NCBI GenBank assembly: GCA_964034945.1
Contig: OZ035961.1
Span: forward strand, 26,699,684 to 26,763,683
Origin: Chrysopilus asiliformis
Lineage: Eukaryota > Arthropoda > Insecta > Diptera > Rhagionidae
Length of the DNA stretch: 64,000 nucleotides
Direction of reading: 5' to 3'
Below the pieces are notes generated by a model. That model saw only the letters and a list, made by a program, of their open reading frames with translations. It had not been told where the DNA came from and ran no database searches. Numbering within the stretch: position 1 is the stretch's first letter; each line of letters begins with the position of its first letter. Below are positions 33,089-43,869 of the stretch, in pieces. The position numbers and the translations under genes were made by a program.

Positions 33089-35196
33089 TTTGGCTTCGTC
33101 AAAGCCAACTTTACTATAGCTTCAACATTCTTTGAAGTGTTGATCCGCATGTAAAATTGTTGGAGTAAAAAATTGAGGGCCAGTGAAACTTTTTGTTTTT
33201 TGATTTGTAAAAATTGAGGCCTGCATGCGTGGGGTTCCCTTGTGAGCCCCACTCCTATCAAACCAACCAACCAACCAATTTGTAAAAATGTTCTATTTGA
33301 AACTAGTTTTTCGTTAATGAAAAGATTTCTTAAAATATCATTTTTCTTTAACTAATTTAAACAACTTTTAATATCTGGTGGTCATGCATAGTACTATAAT
33401 TTAAATTTTGTATACTGCATTATCGGATTATTTTGTGATTTTCCATACCAAAGCTATGACAATGATCACAAAAACCTGTTTCGGCCCAGAAAACTATAAT
33501 GAATTTGACTAAAAGCGACAAAGATTTATTTGCGTAATATTAAAATTGTGCGGACAAATTTTTGCAATTCATAGACAGTGAAGATCTAACTCTAAGAAGA
33601 TTTATAGATGCTCATAGCACAAAATTCGATGCAGAAAATTTCGGAAAATGCAAAGCAATAGCTAGAAACGAAATCTTTTCTGTCGAGATTATCTATCTAT
33701 AGTCATTTGCATACATATTAGAAAAGTGGAGTGCATGGTCAAAAGAACTCGGTAGATGAGATACACGTACGTTCATCCTTCAAGACAACATCGGCAGGGT
33801 GTCTAAAGATAGTGAGAAGGAAGATTTCGCTCTTAGTTAAAAAGACGCAAAGATGACATAGAAATTCTAGTCGTTCATTTGATATCCAATGGTGGAATAG
33901 CGCAAATCCAAAAAGGCGGCTAAGGAAATGTACCCGTTCTCATATTTTAGCCATGCCAGAATATATCCACCGCCTGGTATATCAAGTCAGAGCCAAGATC
34001 CAGGAGGGTTTCCTCTTGGATCTCATAAGTAGAAGAATTTCTTCTATTCGATGATTTATATGCGACAATAATACACATGGTCGGACGATTTATGAATTTC
34101 TATGTGTCATTTGGTGCGTCGCGATGATACTTAAAGCAAGCAGGAAAACTATAGTAAAACGAAAAATCCGACGAATGCATATAGAAAATCCTCTTTGCCA
34201 AATCTTCATTCCGATGCCTGGATAGCATTATGAACGAGTTCCCATATGTCTGGAAAAACAAGTGTACGGCTGGCGCGGCAATAGCTGATGCCAGGCCGTA
34301 GATTACTATAGATGTATATTTTATAGGACAGCAAAAATATATATCCCTATATAGATGTATTCGAGGGTTTATTGCAATATACGTAGATATTAATAAAAAA
34401 TAAAAAAAGAAAGTACGAGTACCAGTCGTGTCCCATATAAATACCAAGAAATAGACAGGCGAAAAAGATATCGTAATGCCATGTCATTATTATTTCCGAT
34501 ACAACACCTCACATCTATCATTCGACGGCTTTCCATAAATGTCGTCTGCCCTCTTTACACCTTCTTGAATTCCCAAAGTCTCCCCTTGTCCACGGTATCA
34601 TCATGGCTCTAGCGATTCCTTGCTGTTTCATTCGAAGATTTTCCCCTTATCATTTTATTGACTTTAGGTCTCAGAAATGAGCGATTCATTCTTCAATGTA
34701 GCCGGCGGCGATATCGAAAATGACTGGGGGTCTATGCCTCACCGCTATTCCCTTTCCAATGATGTTTGCACGCGTAAAGTTCTTCCTTAAGATGCTTGCC
34801 GACAAGTCTTTTTCGCACACAACTCATCTTCGGGTCGTTTTTTACAATCAAAAGACCTTTTTTTTGTGAAATGTCGCAGTTGCGAACTCTTGGGAATATG
34901 TCGCTCTGACTTCGTTATTGAAAAGGAAAACTTTCACAAAAACAAATATGTGTTGAAAAAAGGGACGATAATTTTAGTCCTGTATACATTTTGATTAGAA
35001 GTCAGTGTAGATTCCACCCGAGAGCTTTTTGGGAGTTGAAAACTAATTTCCATGTGAAGCTGAAATTCTTTTAACAATTATGATTAGCAAAATCTATGGA
35101 TGATATTTCGGAAAGTATTTTTAAAAAAAGGTACTTAAGAGAAAAAAAAATTTAAGAGTTGTGTATCAGGAGTTAAAGCGAGATACATATTTTTTT
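33089..35196. other. Gene-free interval
   Basis: Includes a CCAACCAACCAACCAA run at about 33262 and scattered ORFs of 60-115 codons (for example minus 34447-34100) without motifs. Nothing defensible as a gene. Confidence 0.45.
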
Positions 35197-35560
35197 GTAA
35201 CGCCAAGATCCCGTCATCACACACAAAAATGAATTACACCAGTGTGTTTAGAATGATAAAAAAAAGTTGAATTTTGCATATCCGTCCGTCCGTCCGTCTG
35301 TCCGTCCGTCCGTCCGTCCGTCTGTGGCGCGGATTGCGGGCGTACGGATTGAGCTAGAGACTTGAAATTTTACGCAGACTCGCTTTTCGTAAAATGCGAG
35401 GCTAAGTTCGTTAATGTGCAAAAATGGACCATTAGGGGGGTGCCCCCCATACGAACGAAAATGTTTTTTGCGAATATCTCAAAAACGGTGCATCTTATCA
35501 AAAAGAATATGATTCTACATAAAACTCCCATACATCAAAATCCGATTGGAATAAATTTTA
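35197..35560 (+). repeat. Interspersed repeat S, copy 1 (partial)
   Basis: GTAACGCCAAGATCCCGTCA, GAATTACACCAGTGTGTTTA, a short (TCCG)n/TCTG run, GTGGCGCGGATTGCGGGCGT, GACTTGAAATTTTACGCAGA, ACCCCCCATACGAACGAAAA-like text and AAACTCCCATACATCAAAAT are shared with 40305-41066 and with the reverse complement of 49823-50432. This copy lacks the 5' TATACCCGTATGGTG hairpin and the 3' part. Confidence 0.8.
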
Positions 35561-36356
35561 ATGCATACATCAAAAATAAATTATAATAGAGGCTGTCATG
35601 TCTTGTAAAATTTAAAAATAAAGTATTACATTATTTATAAAATACCTTACGCGAATTCCCAGTCTTTTGAAATAGTGCCCGACCGAAATTATTTTGAAGC
35701 CAAAAACCGAAACTTTGATATTTGGCCGAAACAGGTCGAAACCGACATCAAAATCGAAACTTTTATCCAGCAATCTCTGTATGACCACAAAGTTTGAAAA
35801 AGTATAAATTTGGTTGACAAAGTCCCACAGTCCCCTCTAGAAAAGAATCTAGGTAAAAATAATGGATAATTTTTTCTTATTAGTTACCAGAAAAATACAC
35901 AACAAAATATTGCAATCGATATGATCTTATAAAAAAAAGCTTTTTTGATTTTTTTTTCAAAGTTGATGAAACGAAAATAACTAAACTTAGGAAATACAAA
36001 TAAGAAACATGTATTTTTTTAAAATTTTTCTGATTTTTAATCAAAAATAGGTAAAATTCTTCCACTTGTGGTTCTTTCAGCTTTCTCTTGAATAAAATAA
36101 CCAATGAATGTCCTAATCTGGTTAGGATTTGATGTGAAAAACCACTATTTTTCGCCTCGCAATCACTTCAATAAGTCAAATGAATAGCGTAATGATGATA
36201 AGAACGATGATGAAGACCCATGATGGCCAAAAAGCTATATAACTAAAGGCTTTCATTATTTATTCATTTATTTTTGAAAAACATTTCCAGTGGAGAGTAA
36301 ACTTTTCCTCTTTATTCATTTTTATTTTCTTTTTCTTGGCTTTTTGTTGGCTTTCA
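35561..36356. other. Gene-free interval
   Basis: AT-rich DNA with CCGAAAC/CGAAACC-like repeats near 35690-35770 and no recognised feature. Confidence 0.45.
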
Positions 36357-36377
36357 TACACTCTAGAAAATTTTATT

Positions 36378-36439
36378 GTAATTTTACCCCTATTATCGTA
36401 GGAAACCATTTTCCTACGATAATAGGGGTAAAATTACAC
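36378..36439. other. Perfect 29-bp-arm hairpin
   Basis: TGTAATTTTACCCCTATTAT then CGTAGGAAA is followed, after about 3-4 nt, by its exact reverse complement. It lies inside the MITE and is probably a product of that element's own palindromic structure. Confidence 0.75.
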
Positions 36440-36662
36440 CGAGTCGTAATGGCTTAAAAGCTATGCATTTTTACTCATTTTGTGGCGTACAAAAGCCTCT
36501 TTTACGGGGGAACTTTAAGCTAAATAAGTGTAATTTTACGACATGGATGTTTAAAATTACCACATTTTTGTTGTAATTTTCCTCCTATTTGGTAGCAAAA
36601 CCGCGTCTTAAAGGTGTAATTTTACGACATTTTTTGTTTAAAATTACACCGAAAATGGTATT

Positions 36663-36846
36663 AGAATTTCTCGGCTTATACGGTCTGCAAAAACAAAAAT
36701 ATTATATTATTTTTGCGGATGTTTTCACATCCAAATTTCCCGGGCATGTCTGCCATGTGGCAGGCGCCACACAGGATTTTGGTAGAGTAAAACTCGATTC
36801 GAGTATTTATACTCCGATGCCACAAACCTTATGCGAATTATAAGGT
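36663..36846 (+). repeat. Repeat family R, copy C
   Basis: TTTCTCGGCTTATACGGTCT, TTATATTATTTTTGCGGATG, AAAACTCGATTCGAGTATTT and ATGCCACAAACCTTATGCGA match copy A at about 1478-1740. A ~75-bp internal block (the GCTGGCTCACC part) is missing. Nested in the MITE at 36359. Confidence 0.7.
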
Positions 36847-37124
36847 TAAGGTTAAATTGTCCGTACAATAATGCAAAAATACCCTGCGAGCGTGTTTTTA
36901 CACCAAAATGAGAGTAAAAATACGAATATTGGTCGAAATTTTACGCAAGGTTTAAAATTACCCTATTTCTAGTGTAATATTAATGTTTTTTGGGTGATTT
37001 TACAACTTAAATGGTGTGCGAGCTAAATTCTGATTTTTTTTCGAAATTTTACGACGTTTTTGCAAATTTACCCCGTTTTTACCCCATTTTTCGGTTTAAA
37101 TTCAAATCCATTTTCTACAGTGTA

Positions 37125-39100
37125 TCTCGGATTTTCTTCTGGTGGTGTTTTGCACAGTCTACTCTATCTAATGCGAGACAGTGAAATTGTTCCAAATGTG
37201 CCACGGATCATTTGTATGATAATAAGCTGGAAAAATGAGTAGATATTCGATTCAAATGTGCATCGTTTGTATAACACAAACAACACACAACGCTATACGT
37301 ATATAAATTGTATATGTATAATAAGGGATATAGGATCCTTTTGGCTAGGATATTGGTCTTTTCGCTTCTATTTTTAAGTTTGTGTTTTCCTGCTTTTAAA
37401 TTATGCGCGAATATATTCTCCACTTTTCTACTTGTCTATTCAATTTTTCTCTTTTTGATATTGGGAAAATGTTGAACTTTAAATTTATGGTTTTTTATTT
37501 ATCTTGTTTTTCTTAAAGCTTAATAAAACTGCAAAATTTGAAATATGTAATCAGCTTTTATTTAATTCTCACTTGGACTTTTTTCGTATATGAAATTCAG
37601 TTTCTAATTACATATAAGATGTTCCAAAGGCATTTTTAGAAAGACAGTTTAAACCAAAGATTAGGTAAATAAAGATAAACAACTACAGAACTTATCATAG
37701 AACTTTTAAAATTGTATGGAAAATACTGTAGAGCTATGAATCTCGACCAAGTAGTGTATGCAATTTAAATAATTTTTATTGATTTTTTGGCAGTTAAAAT
37801 AATGTTTTTGCAAGGCATGCTAAAGATTTAATTTCCGGAATTTTTTTTCGCGAACCCAAAATTTGTTCTAGGTTTCTTATCTTCGTTTACGTAATCTTTG
37901 GTTTAAACTAATAACGAATTCAAATTCAGAGCATACTCTAATTTTCCTGGAATTTTTGTCCCGGATTTTGCAATTTCGGCCCATTTGATCATACTGTTAC
38001 TTAAAAATTAAGTTAGGCTTAGCCTACTTGAATCGTAGCAATTCTCTGACTTAAATCATTTAATTTGAACATAAGTTGCTAACTTTCGTTGGTGCAAATT
38101 GCTTTTAGTGTTAAAATCTAAAATTTTTCGCCTTTTTCAGTGCGGTTTTTAGAAAGGTTCTGTACCTTTCTCCAAAAAAAAAACAAAAAAAAAAAAAACA
38201 AAAAAAAAACAAAAAAAAAAAACAAAAAAAAACTGCAGCGCATTTATATTGTAAAATATTCGATAATGAGATATTTCTTTTTACAAATTTAGCCCCTGGC
38301 GAAAAGAAAAAGGTACCACAAAAAGTGATGTGAGATGAAGTTACTGCCGCTTCCCCTTGTTGAGTGCTTTTCTATTTATTTCCATGTATTAAAAGTTTTC
38401 CCTTCTTCACAACGATCAACTGCCCCGGATTCACACAAAAAAAAAATTGGTGACCCTACACATAAACCCCATCTTGTAAAAGTAACTATATAGTCGTTTG
38501 CATGACTATAAATTAATAAAGCGGAGTCCACTTTAAAACGCAACGATATTTATACACTTGACACACCATCTTACAATATTCTATCGAGTTTAGAATATAA
38601 ACCGAACTATATAAATGCGGTGGCATAAAATTTATGTTAAAACTCCCTAAGTAACACCAAACAATGTACAAGATTTTTTTTTTGCTGGGAGAATTTTATA
38701 AGAAGTGAGTATATTGGGAAAATGTAAAGTGTAAGCAGTGAATAGCATAAAATGAACAGTTAAACTAAACTCATAAACTATTTAGTTTTCATTGCGAAAC
38801 TGGCAAACTTGACTTCAACAATGTTGCATATTTCTTTAGCGAAACTTGGCTTTAGACAAAGTTCAGGCATTCGTCTTACACTAATTAACCGCAACAAAAC
38901 TATATGCAATTAGTATCTTGGAAATTTATATCGTAATATTATTCTCAAATTCATATACAGAAAATGCATTATTGGTAACTGCTCCTGTTTGTTGTGTCGT
39001 TATTGTGTTTTAAAGTTTTCCAAAATAATTTTTATGCAAAAAATGAATTTTGAAATTTTAGAAGTAGAATTAAGTTAACACACGATTGTGTTGTAATAAA
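37125..39100. other. Gene-free interval
   Basis: AT-rich. Holds the A-rich simple repeat at 38175-38232 and a block (38345-38445) with weak similarity to 53095-53180 (CTTGTTGAGT, GATCAACTGCC, GGATT). No gene recognised. Confidence 0.45.
38175..38232 (+). repeat. Poly(A)/C simple repeat
   Basis: Runs of 7-13 A interrupted by single C residues. There is no retroposon body with target duplication around it that I could define. Confidence 0.8.
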
Positions 39101-39102
39101 TA

Positions 39103-40023
39103 CAGGGTGCGCCATCTGTTCCTCCGGTATGAGAATGTTGAATAACTTTTTAAAGAAACAATAGATTGCAAAAAATGGTGTTTTTTTATTTAGTTCAATC
39201 CTTTACAATTTATGTGGACTACTTTTTGAAAACAACATCGATCAAATGACCACCTTTATTGGCCACCGCAAACTGTGCTCTTTTTCGGGCATTTTCCATC
39301 ACTTCTTCGAGCATCTCCGTCGGTATGGCAGCTATTTCGGCACGAATATTGGTCTTGAGCTCGTCAATGGTCTTCGGGTTGCTGGCGTAAACTTTACTCT
39401 TGAAATAACCCCACAAAAAGAAGTCTGGGGGGGTTAAATCAGGGGATCTTGGTGGCCAGTCAATATCGCCTCTTTTCGATATCACACGTCTAGGGAATTT
39501 TTGTTGCAAAAACCGTATTGTTTGGTCCGCTGTGTGGCATGGCGCCCCGTCTTGCTGAAACCAGAAGTCAGTCAGACCTTTTTCACGCATTTTCGGACAC
39601 ACAAAATGTGCCAACATCCACCGATATCGATTACCATTAACTGTTTCACCTTCATTGAAGAAAAATGGCCCAATGATGGTTTTTGCGCACACGCCGGCCC
39701 AAACAGTCACTTTTCGATCATGCAATGGTATTTCATGAATCTCGTGAGGATTTTCTGTCGCCCAAATGCGGCAATTTTGTTTATTAACACCGCCAGAGGG
39801 AGTGAAATGTGCCTCGTCGGTCATTAAAACTTGCATCCAAAATTGAACGACTATTTTCAATGTACATCGTCACTATTTCGGCGCGTTCTTTCGGTGTGAA
39901 GCGGTTCATGGTTAAAATTGTACTGGTTTGACGTTTCCAAAACGTGTCTAGGAAAGCAAATCGGTTGACAAATGGCGAAGTTATTGAATGTTTACATACC
40001 GGAGGAACAGATGGCGCACCCTG
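39103..40023 (-). mobile_element. Deleted DD41D (rosa-type) mariner element
   Basis: Perfect 29-bp TIRs begin CAGGGTGCGCCATCTGTTCC and continue imperfectly to about 46 bp (GAATAACTT against CAATAACTT). TA is present on both sides (39101-39102, 40024-40025). At 921 bp it is roughly 0.4 kb shorter than an intact relative because the N-terminal half of the transposase is missing. The TIRs look intact, so the copy could still be moved by an active relative. Confidence 0.88.
39219..39909 (-). pseudogene. DD41D mariner transposase, internally deleted
   Basis: ATG at 39909 starts MNRFTPKERAEIVTMYIE, the expected N-terminus. About 22 codons later an internal deletion near 39844 joins it, out of frame, to the catalytic core. 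The core frame (39860-39219) has the first Asp in MTDEAHFTPSG, then NKQNCRIWATENPHEI, the second Asp in WFQQDGAPCHTAD, and the third in PRSPDLTPPDFFLWGYFKS. 41 residues separate the second Asp and the Asp before FFLWG, which is the DD41D spacing known from the rosa group. The C-terminus is complete. The DNA-binding domain is absent and the join is frameshifted, so no functional transposase is made. Confidence 0.85.
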
Positions 40024-40085
40024 TATGTTTATCGAACGAATGAAATCCTTGAAAATAAACGTAAATGTTCTTAATTCTAAATCAT

Positions 40086-40183
40086 CCCAAGTAGCACAAA
40101 AGGTCAAAAAGTGGTCGTCGCGACCATAAAGTGTCGATGTTAAAGTCGCTACGACCACTTTACGAACTTTTGTGCTCCTTGGG
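40086..40183. mobile_element. 98-bp hairpin MITE
   Basis: The left arm CCCAAGTAGCACAAAAGGTC, AAAAAGTGGTCGTCGCGAC is mirrored by GTCGCTACGACCACTTTACG, AACTTTTGTGCTCCTTGGG. The flank AT on both sides (40084-40085, 40184-40185) gives a 2-bp TSD. Terminus CCCAAGTAGC resembles that of the 1.86-kb element at 26769. Confidence 0.75.
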
Positions 40184-40304
40184 ATTGCAGTTTGCTGCGA
40201 ACATCGCGTTTTAAGGCGATTTTTTTCCATTGGATGAAAAATTATTTTCACCCTGGTCAATACCTATATTCCCGATCACAGGAAAGATGGTTTGTCTTAA
40301 TTTT

Positions 40305-41066
40305 TATACCCGTATGGTGAAACCAAAGGGTATCTTAGATTTGCCTTACTGTTTGTAACGCCAAGATCCCGTCATCACACACAAAAACGAATTACACCAG
40401 TGTGTTTAGAATGATCAAAATAATTTATTTTTGCATGTCCGTCCGTCTGTCCGTCTGTCCGTCCGTCTGTCCGTCCGTCTGTCCGTCTGTCCGTCTGTCC
40501 GTCTGTCCGTCTGTCCGTCTGTCCGTCTGTCCGTCTGTCCGTCTGTCCGTCTGTCCGTCTGTCCGTCTGTCCGTCTGTCCGTCTGTCCGTCTGTCCGTCC
40601 GTCTGTCCGTCCATCTGTCCGTCCGTCTGTCCGTCCGTCTGTCCGTCCGTCTGTCCGTCCGTCTGTCCATCCGTCTGTGGCGCGGATTGCGGGCGCACGG
40701 ATTGAGCTAGAGACTTGAAATTTTACGCAGATCCGTTTTTCGTAAAATTCAAGGCTAAGTTCGTTAATGGGCAAAAATGGTTCATTAGGGGAGGTACCCC
40801 CCATACGAACGAAAACAATTTTTGCAAATATCTCAAAAACGGTGCATCTTATCAAAAAAGTGCAAGAACAAAAGTTATTTAGGATATAATTCTACATAAA
40901 ACTCCCATACATCAAAATCCGATTGGAACAAATTTTAAAAAATCTTATTGGAAAGTTTGACTTCAAAGTGGAATTTTGGTACAACTGTTCGAATTTTGAT
41001 ACGAATAACACCATACGGGCTTTCAATAATTGCCAGATTGGCAACTATAGCTTTTGTTATGTTTTT
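40305..41066 (+). repeat. Interspersed repeat S, copy 2 (longest)
   Basis: It starts with a small hairpin (TATACCCGTATGGT, GAA, ACCAAAGGGTAT), followed by GTAACGCCAAGATCCCGTCA, the (TCCGTCTG)n array at 40436-40678, GGCGCGGATTGCGGGCGCAC and the 3' body ending ...GCTTTTGTTATGTTTTT. The same order, reversed, is found at 49823-50432. No ORF outside the array is meaningful. The superfamily is unknown to me. A 5' TATACCC...GGGTAT hairpin plus a GTCCGTCTGTCC core is reminiscent of repeats in other flies, but this is only a resemblance. Confidence 0.8.
40436..40678 (+). repeat. (TCCGTCTG)n / (TCCG)n microsatellite
   Basis: About 240 bp of alternating TCCG and TCTG tetramers, mostly in 8-bp TCCGTCTG units with some TCCGTCCGTCTG 12-mers. 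Open frames of 80-146 codons on both strands (Thr-Asp-Gly-Arg or Ser-Val-Cys-Pro repeats) are products of the array. Confidence 0.95.
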
Positions 41067-42524
41067 CGTTGCTAATTCTTCGGAATACAACAACAACTGC
41101 GCTGTGGACGAAATTTTCGTAAAAAATAATATCCCGCAATCGAAAACTTTAAAACAAAATGCGCCACAGGACAATTTTTTGTTGTAGAAAGCAGCAGCAA
41201 AGATGGCGCTGCTAAGGCTCCTTACGTAGCGACGTGGAATTTCGCACAAAAGCAATGCTTATTCTTGCATAAAGCCCTTTGAAAAGTCTGTGAATTTATG
41301 ATTTTTTTTTCATGAATATTTTTTTGATAAATAAAATGTTTTAAAATTTATGAAACCGTCTTAAAAATTAAGAAATTCTTTTTTCTTAAAATGAATGAAG
41401 GTTTTCATAAACCAAATGATTTTTCTCGTCTTAAAATTAACGAAGTATTTTCATAGATCTGATAAACGAAATTTTTCTGAGTGTAGCCTATATTGTTTAC
41501 TTCTATTCAATTTCTACAAGTCATTAAATGAAATTCAGACGAAGAAAAAATGGTCCAGAACTTACATGTAATTGTAAGCATGAATATGAAACAGTCTATA
41601 TGTAATAAAAAATCATTTTGCTGTTGACGAAATATGAAGGTCTCGTAATGAGCTATTTTAAATTACCTAACCTTTCGAAGTCCTTCACGTAATTTCTCAT
41701 AGTCCAAAAAATACAATTCTTCCAAGAATTGCGTAAGTCGACTCATAAATGTCTAACCTTGAATATGATTATGTTTTGCCTAAGTAATTACCACAATTAG
41801 GTCACATCTCAGGGCACCTGTAACAATCGTCACAGAACAGCACGAAGCAGATTAAAAATCAGTAGGGTGTATAACGGTAAACTGTATAAAAGAAAGCATT
41901 TCGGTCTGTTGGTTCTATTTTTTTTCTTAAATTAGAGCAAAAAGAACAAAAATCGTCGCAATTATTTTCTTCGTAAATAAAAACAGAAGACAGAATAAAA
42001 GACATAACTCATGAGATACATTATCTTCGCATAAACTGAAAAAATCGGTCTTTTATTTACGATATTTCACGATAATGCTTACCTGACAGAATGCAGTTTC
42101 TTTCACTTTAGCAGGTATTTATTGGGTTTTCATGTAGTTTTTCGGCAAGATTCCAGTCTTCTACCTTTATCATAGTTTTTGCAAAAAGGACACACCATGA
42201 AAAAAGCAGGATTTTCAATTAAATTGGGTCATTTGCAGATTTTCGTTGGTTGGTTGTTTGAAAAAATAAAGTAATACCGTGAAACATTAATTTTTGCTAT
42301 GTTAGGGATTAAAATCATTGCCGAAATAAAATTTTAACAAAATATTTGTAACCGAAATCGCTTCTAAGACCAACTGCAAAGAGATATTTTTTTGATCCGG
42401 TTTTTGGCTCTAGAAGTTACATTAGAAAAAAAATATTTGTTTTATAGACTTTATATATAGTTTTATAGACTTTATATAGTTTTTAACAACATTTTCACTG
42501 GTTTTTACTTTAACATATTGTAAA
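41067..42524. other. Gene-free interval
   Basis: AT-rich with no recognised element. CTGAGTGTAG at 41479 could be the right end of a CACTC-type MITE, but no left partner was found. Confidence 0.4.
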
Positions 42525-42792
42525 CTAGCTTGCATACCCGTCATTGCCAAGTTCAGTTTTTTCAATTTTTTTTATGGTCTATGTTGGAGCTAAACTTCAG
42601 GCCAATCGGCTCGGTAGTTTCCCCGCGAAAGAGTAACATAGCGCAAAAACTACGGCGTGACTTTTCCGTATGCTTATGTTGGAACTAGAACTACCACAGA
42701 TACTCATGCCAAATTTCAAGTCAATCGGTTGAGCCGTTTTTGCGTGAAAGAGAAACAGACAGACAGACAGACACCAACTCATATTAGTATGA
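42525..42792 (-). mobile_element. Non-autonomous Helitron, short copy
   Basis: On the minus strand the 5' end is A|TCATACTAATATGAGTTGG and the 3' end is a weakened hairpin then GGGTATGCAAGCTAG|T. At 268 bp it keeps the (GTCT)n part, the CGCAAAAACGGCTCAACCGA module and the 3' end, but lacks one middle module present at 63174-63655. Confidence 0.8.
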
Positions 42793-42856
42793 TTGAGGAA
42801 AATAAGAACTGACAATTTCCCGCCACATGAATCCCTGTAGATTTTGTGTAGTTTGA

Positions 42857-43216
42857 CTAGAGAGACTATAATCTAGAGAGTGGGCATCAGCACTTAATAG
42901 GCTGTCCTACTGAGTAAGACAGTTTATTACCTCCAAGTAGAACAGTATATTAGGCCAGCTAGAACAGCTTTTTCATCAGATTAGAACAGTTGTAAACATT
43001 TTTTTTCAATTTATTAAAAAAAATCTACGACTCTTCATTTTTTATACCTTTTATTTTGATAACATGAGTTTTTTACTTATATTAACCGATTTCAGTTATT
43101 TTGGTAATTATTTGTAATGATGAATCAAATTTTTAAAGTTTTTTGCGCCAGTTTACCAGCTTGGGGGCCATTTTTACGCGTCCCATTGTCCATTCTCTAG
43201 ATTATAAGCTCTCTAG
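42857..43216. mobile_element. 360-bp TIR MITE, ends CTAGAGAG
   Basis: Left CTAGAGAGACTATAATCTAG then AGAGTGGGC; right, reverse-complemented, CTAGAGAGCTTATAATCTAG then AGAATGGAC. The flanks TTTGA (left) and TTTTGA (right) may be a TSD, though the right one is also used by the adjacent hAT element. The interior has AGAACAG words and no ORF. Confidence 0.7.
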
Positions 43217-43223
43217 TTTTGAC

Positions 43224-43861
43224 CAGGGATAGGTAATGTTATCGTAACTTAACGAAATAATGAAATGATTATCCGTCTTTTTCTTCAAAAAACGTCATAA
43301 CATTATAGAAATTCAATTCTGTTACAATAGCGAAAAACGTACCGAAAATCCGGAAAAAATATTTCGTTATTTATTTATGTTTGCCTTATTTTTTTGTGTT
43401 ATTTTTTACGAAATTTTCTACAAAAATTAAATCATGTGTATCCCCACAGCGATGCCACATCATTAAAATTTTTAGAATTTTGGTGTTTGTGAAAAGTGAG
43501 ACCTTATATCGTTGCAAATGTCAATATTGACGGTTGTGGTTGTGACAGGATTTTATTTTTATTTTTAATTCAAAAATTCTCTATTTTGGTTTTAAGTTCT
43601 ATTACTTTTTTTGATGTTTTATTATTTTTATGAAATCCAATTGAACTATATTACTTTCTGATAATTAAACTGTATTTTTATGTGTATTTTTTGTTTGATT
43701 TTTAGTTTTTTTTAATTCAATGTGCAACGAACTAAATCGTTGCAACGTAACGAAATGAATTTTTTTATCATTACAAAACGAAATTACGTAACAAAACCAA
43801 ATTTGAATTTCGTTAAATAACGAAATGTGTACCGTTACGATTTTTTCAGTTTCCAACCCTG
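43224..43861. mobile_element. hAT-like MITE with 8-bp TSD
   Basis: The left CAGGGATAGG and right (reverse-complemented) CAGGGTTGGAAACTG termini are flanked by GTTTTGAC (43216-43223) and GTTTTCAC (43862-43869), matching at 7 of 8 positions. An 8-bp TSD and a CAGGG end are hAT hallmarks. Both halves are rich in AACGAAAT/ATTTCGTTA words. There is no transposase. It abuts the CTAGAGAG MITE, whose last base is part of the TSD. Confidence 0.75.
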
Positions 43862-43869
43862 GTTTTCAC

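Larger units (their letters stand above)
36359..37122. mobile_element. TA-flanked MITE, ends CACTSTAGAAAAT, with nested R repeat
   Basis: The left CACTCTAGAAAATTTTATTG and right (reverse-complemented) CACTGTAGAAAATGGATTTG termini are flanked by TA (36357-36358, 37123-37124). GTAATTTTAC/GTAAAATTAC words recur throughout, and a perfect hairpin lies at 36378-36439. A copy of repeat family R sits at about 36663-36846, so the MITE is older than that insertion. The rest has no coding capacity. Confidence 0.7.

Noticed and set aside
34100..34447. 115-codon minus-strand frame
   Set aside because: No recognisable domain; likely chance.
38175..38232. Poly(A) tract as the tail of a retroposon
   Set aside because: Interrupted by regular C residues, with no retroposon body or TSD found.
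40375..40855. Open frames of 80-146 codons across the (TCCGTCTG)n array
   Set aside because: They encode only TDGQ/RTDR or SVCP repeats on all frames of both strands, as any stop-free microsatellite does.
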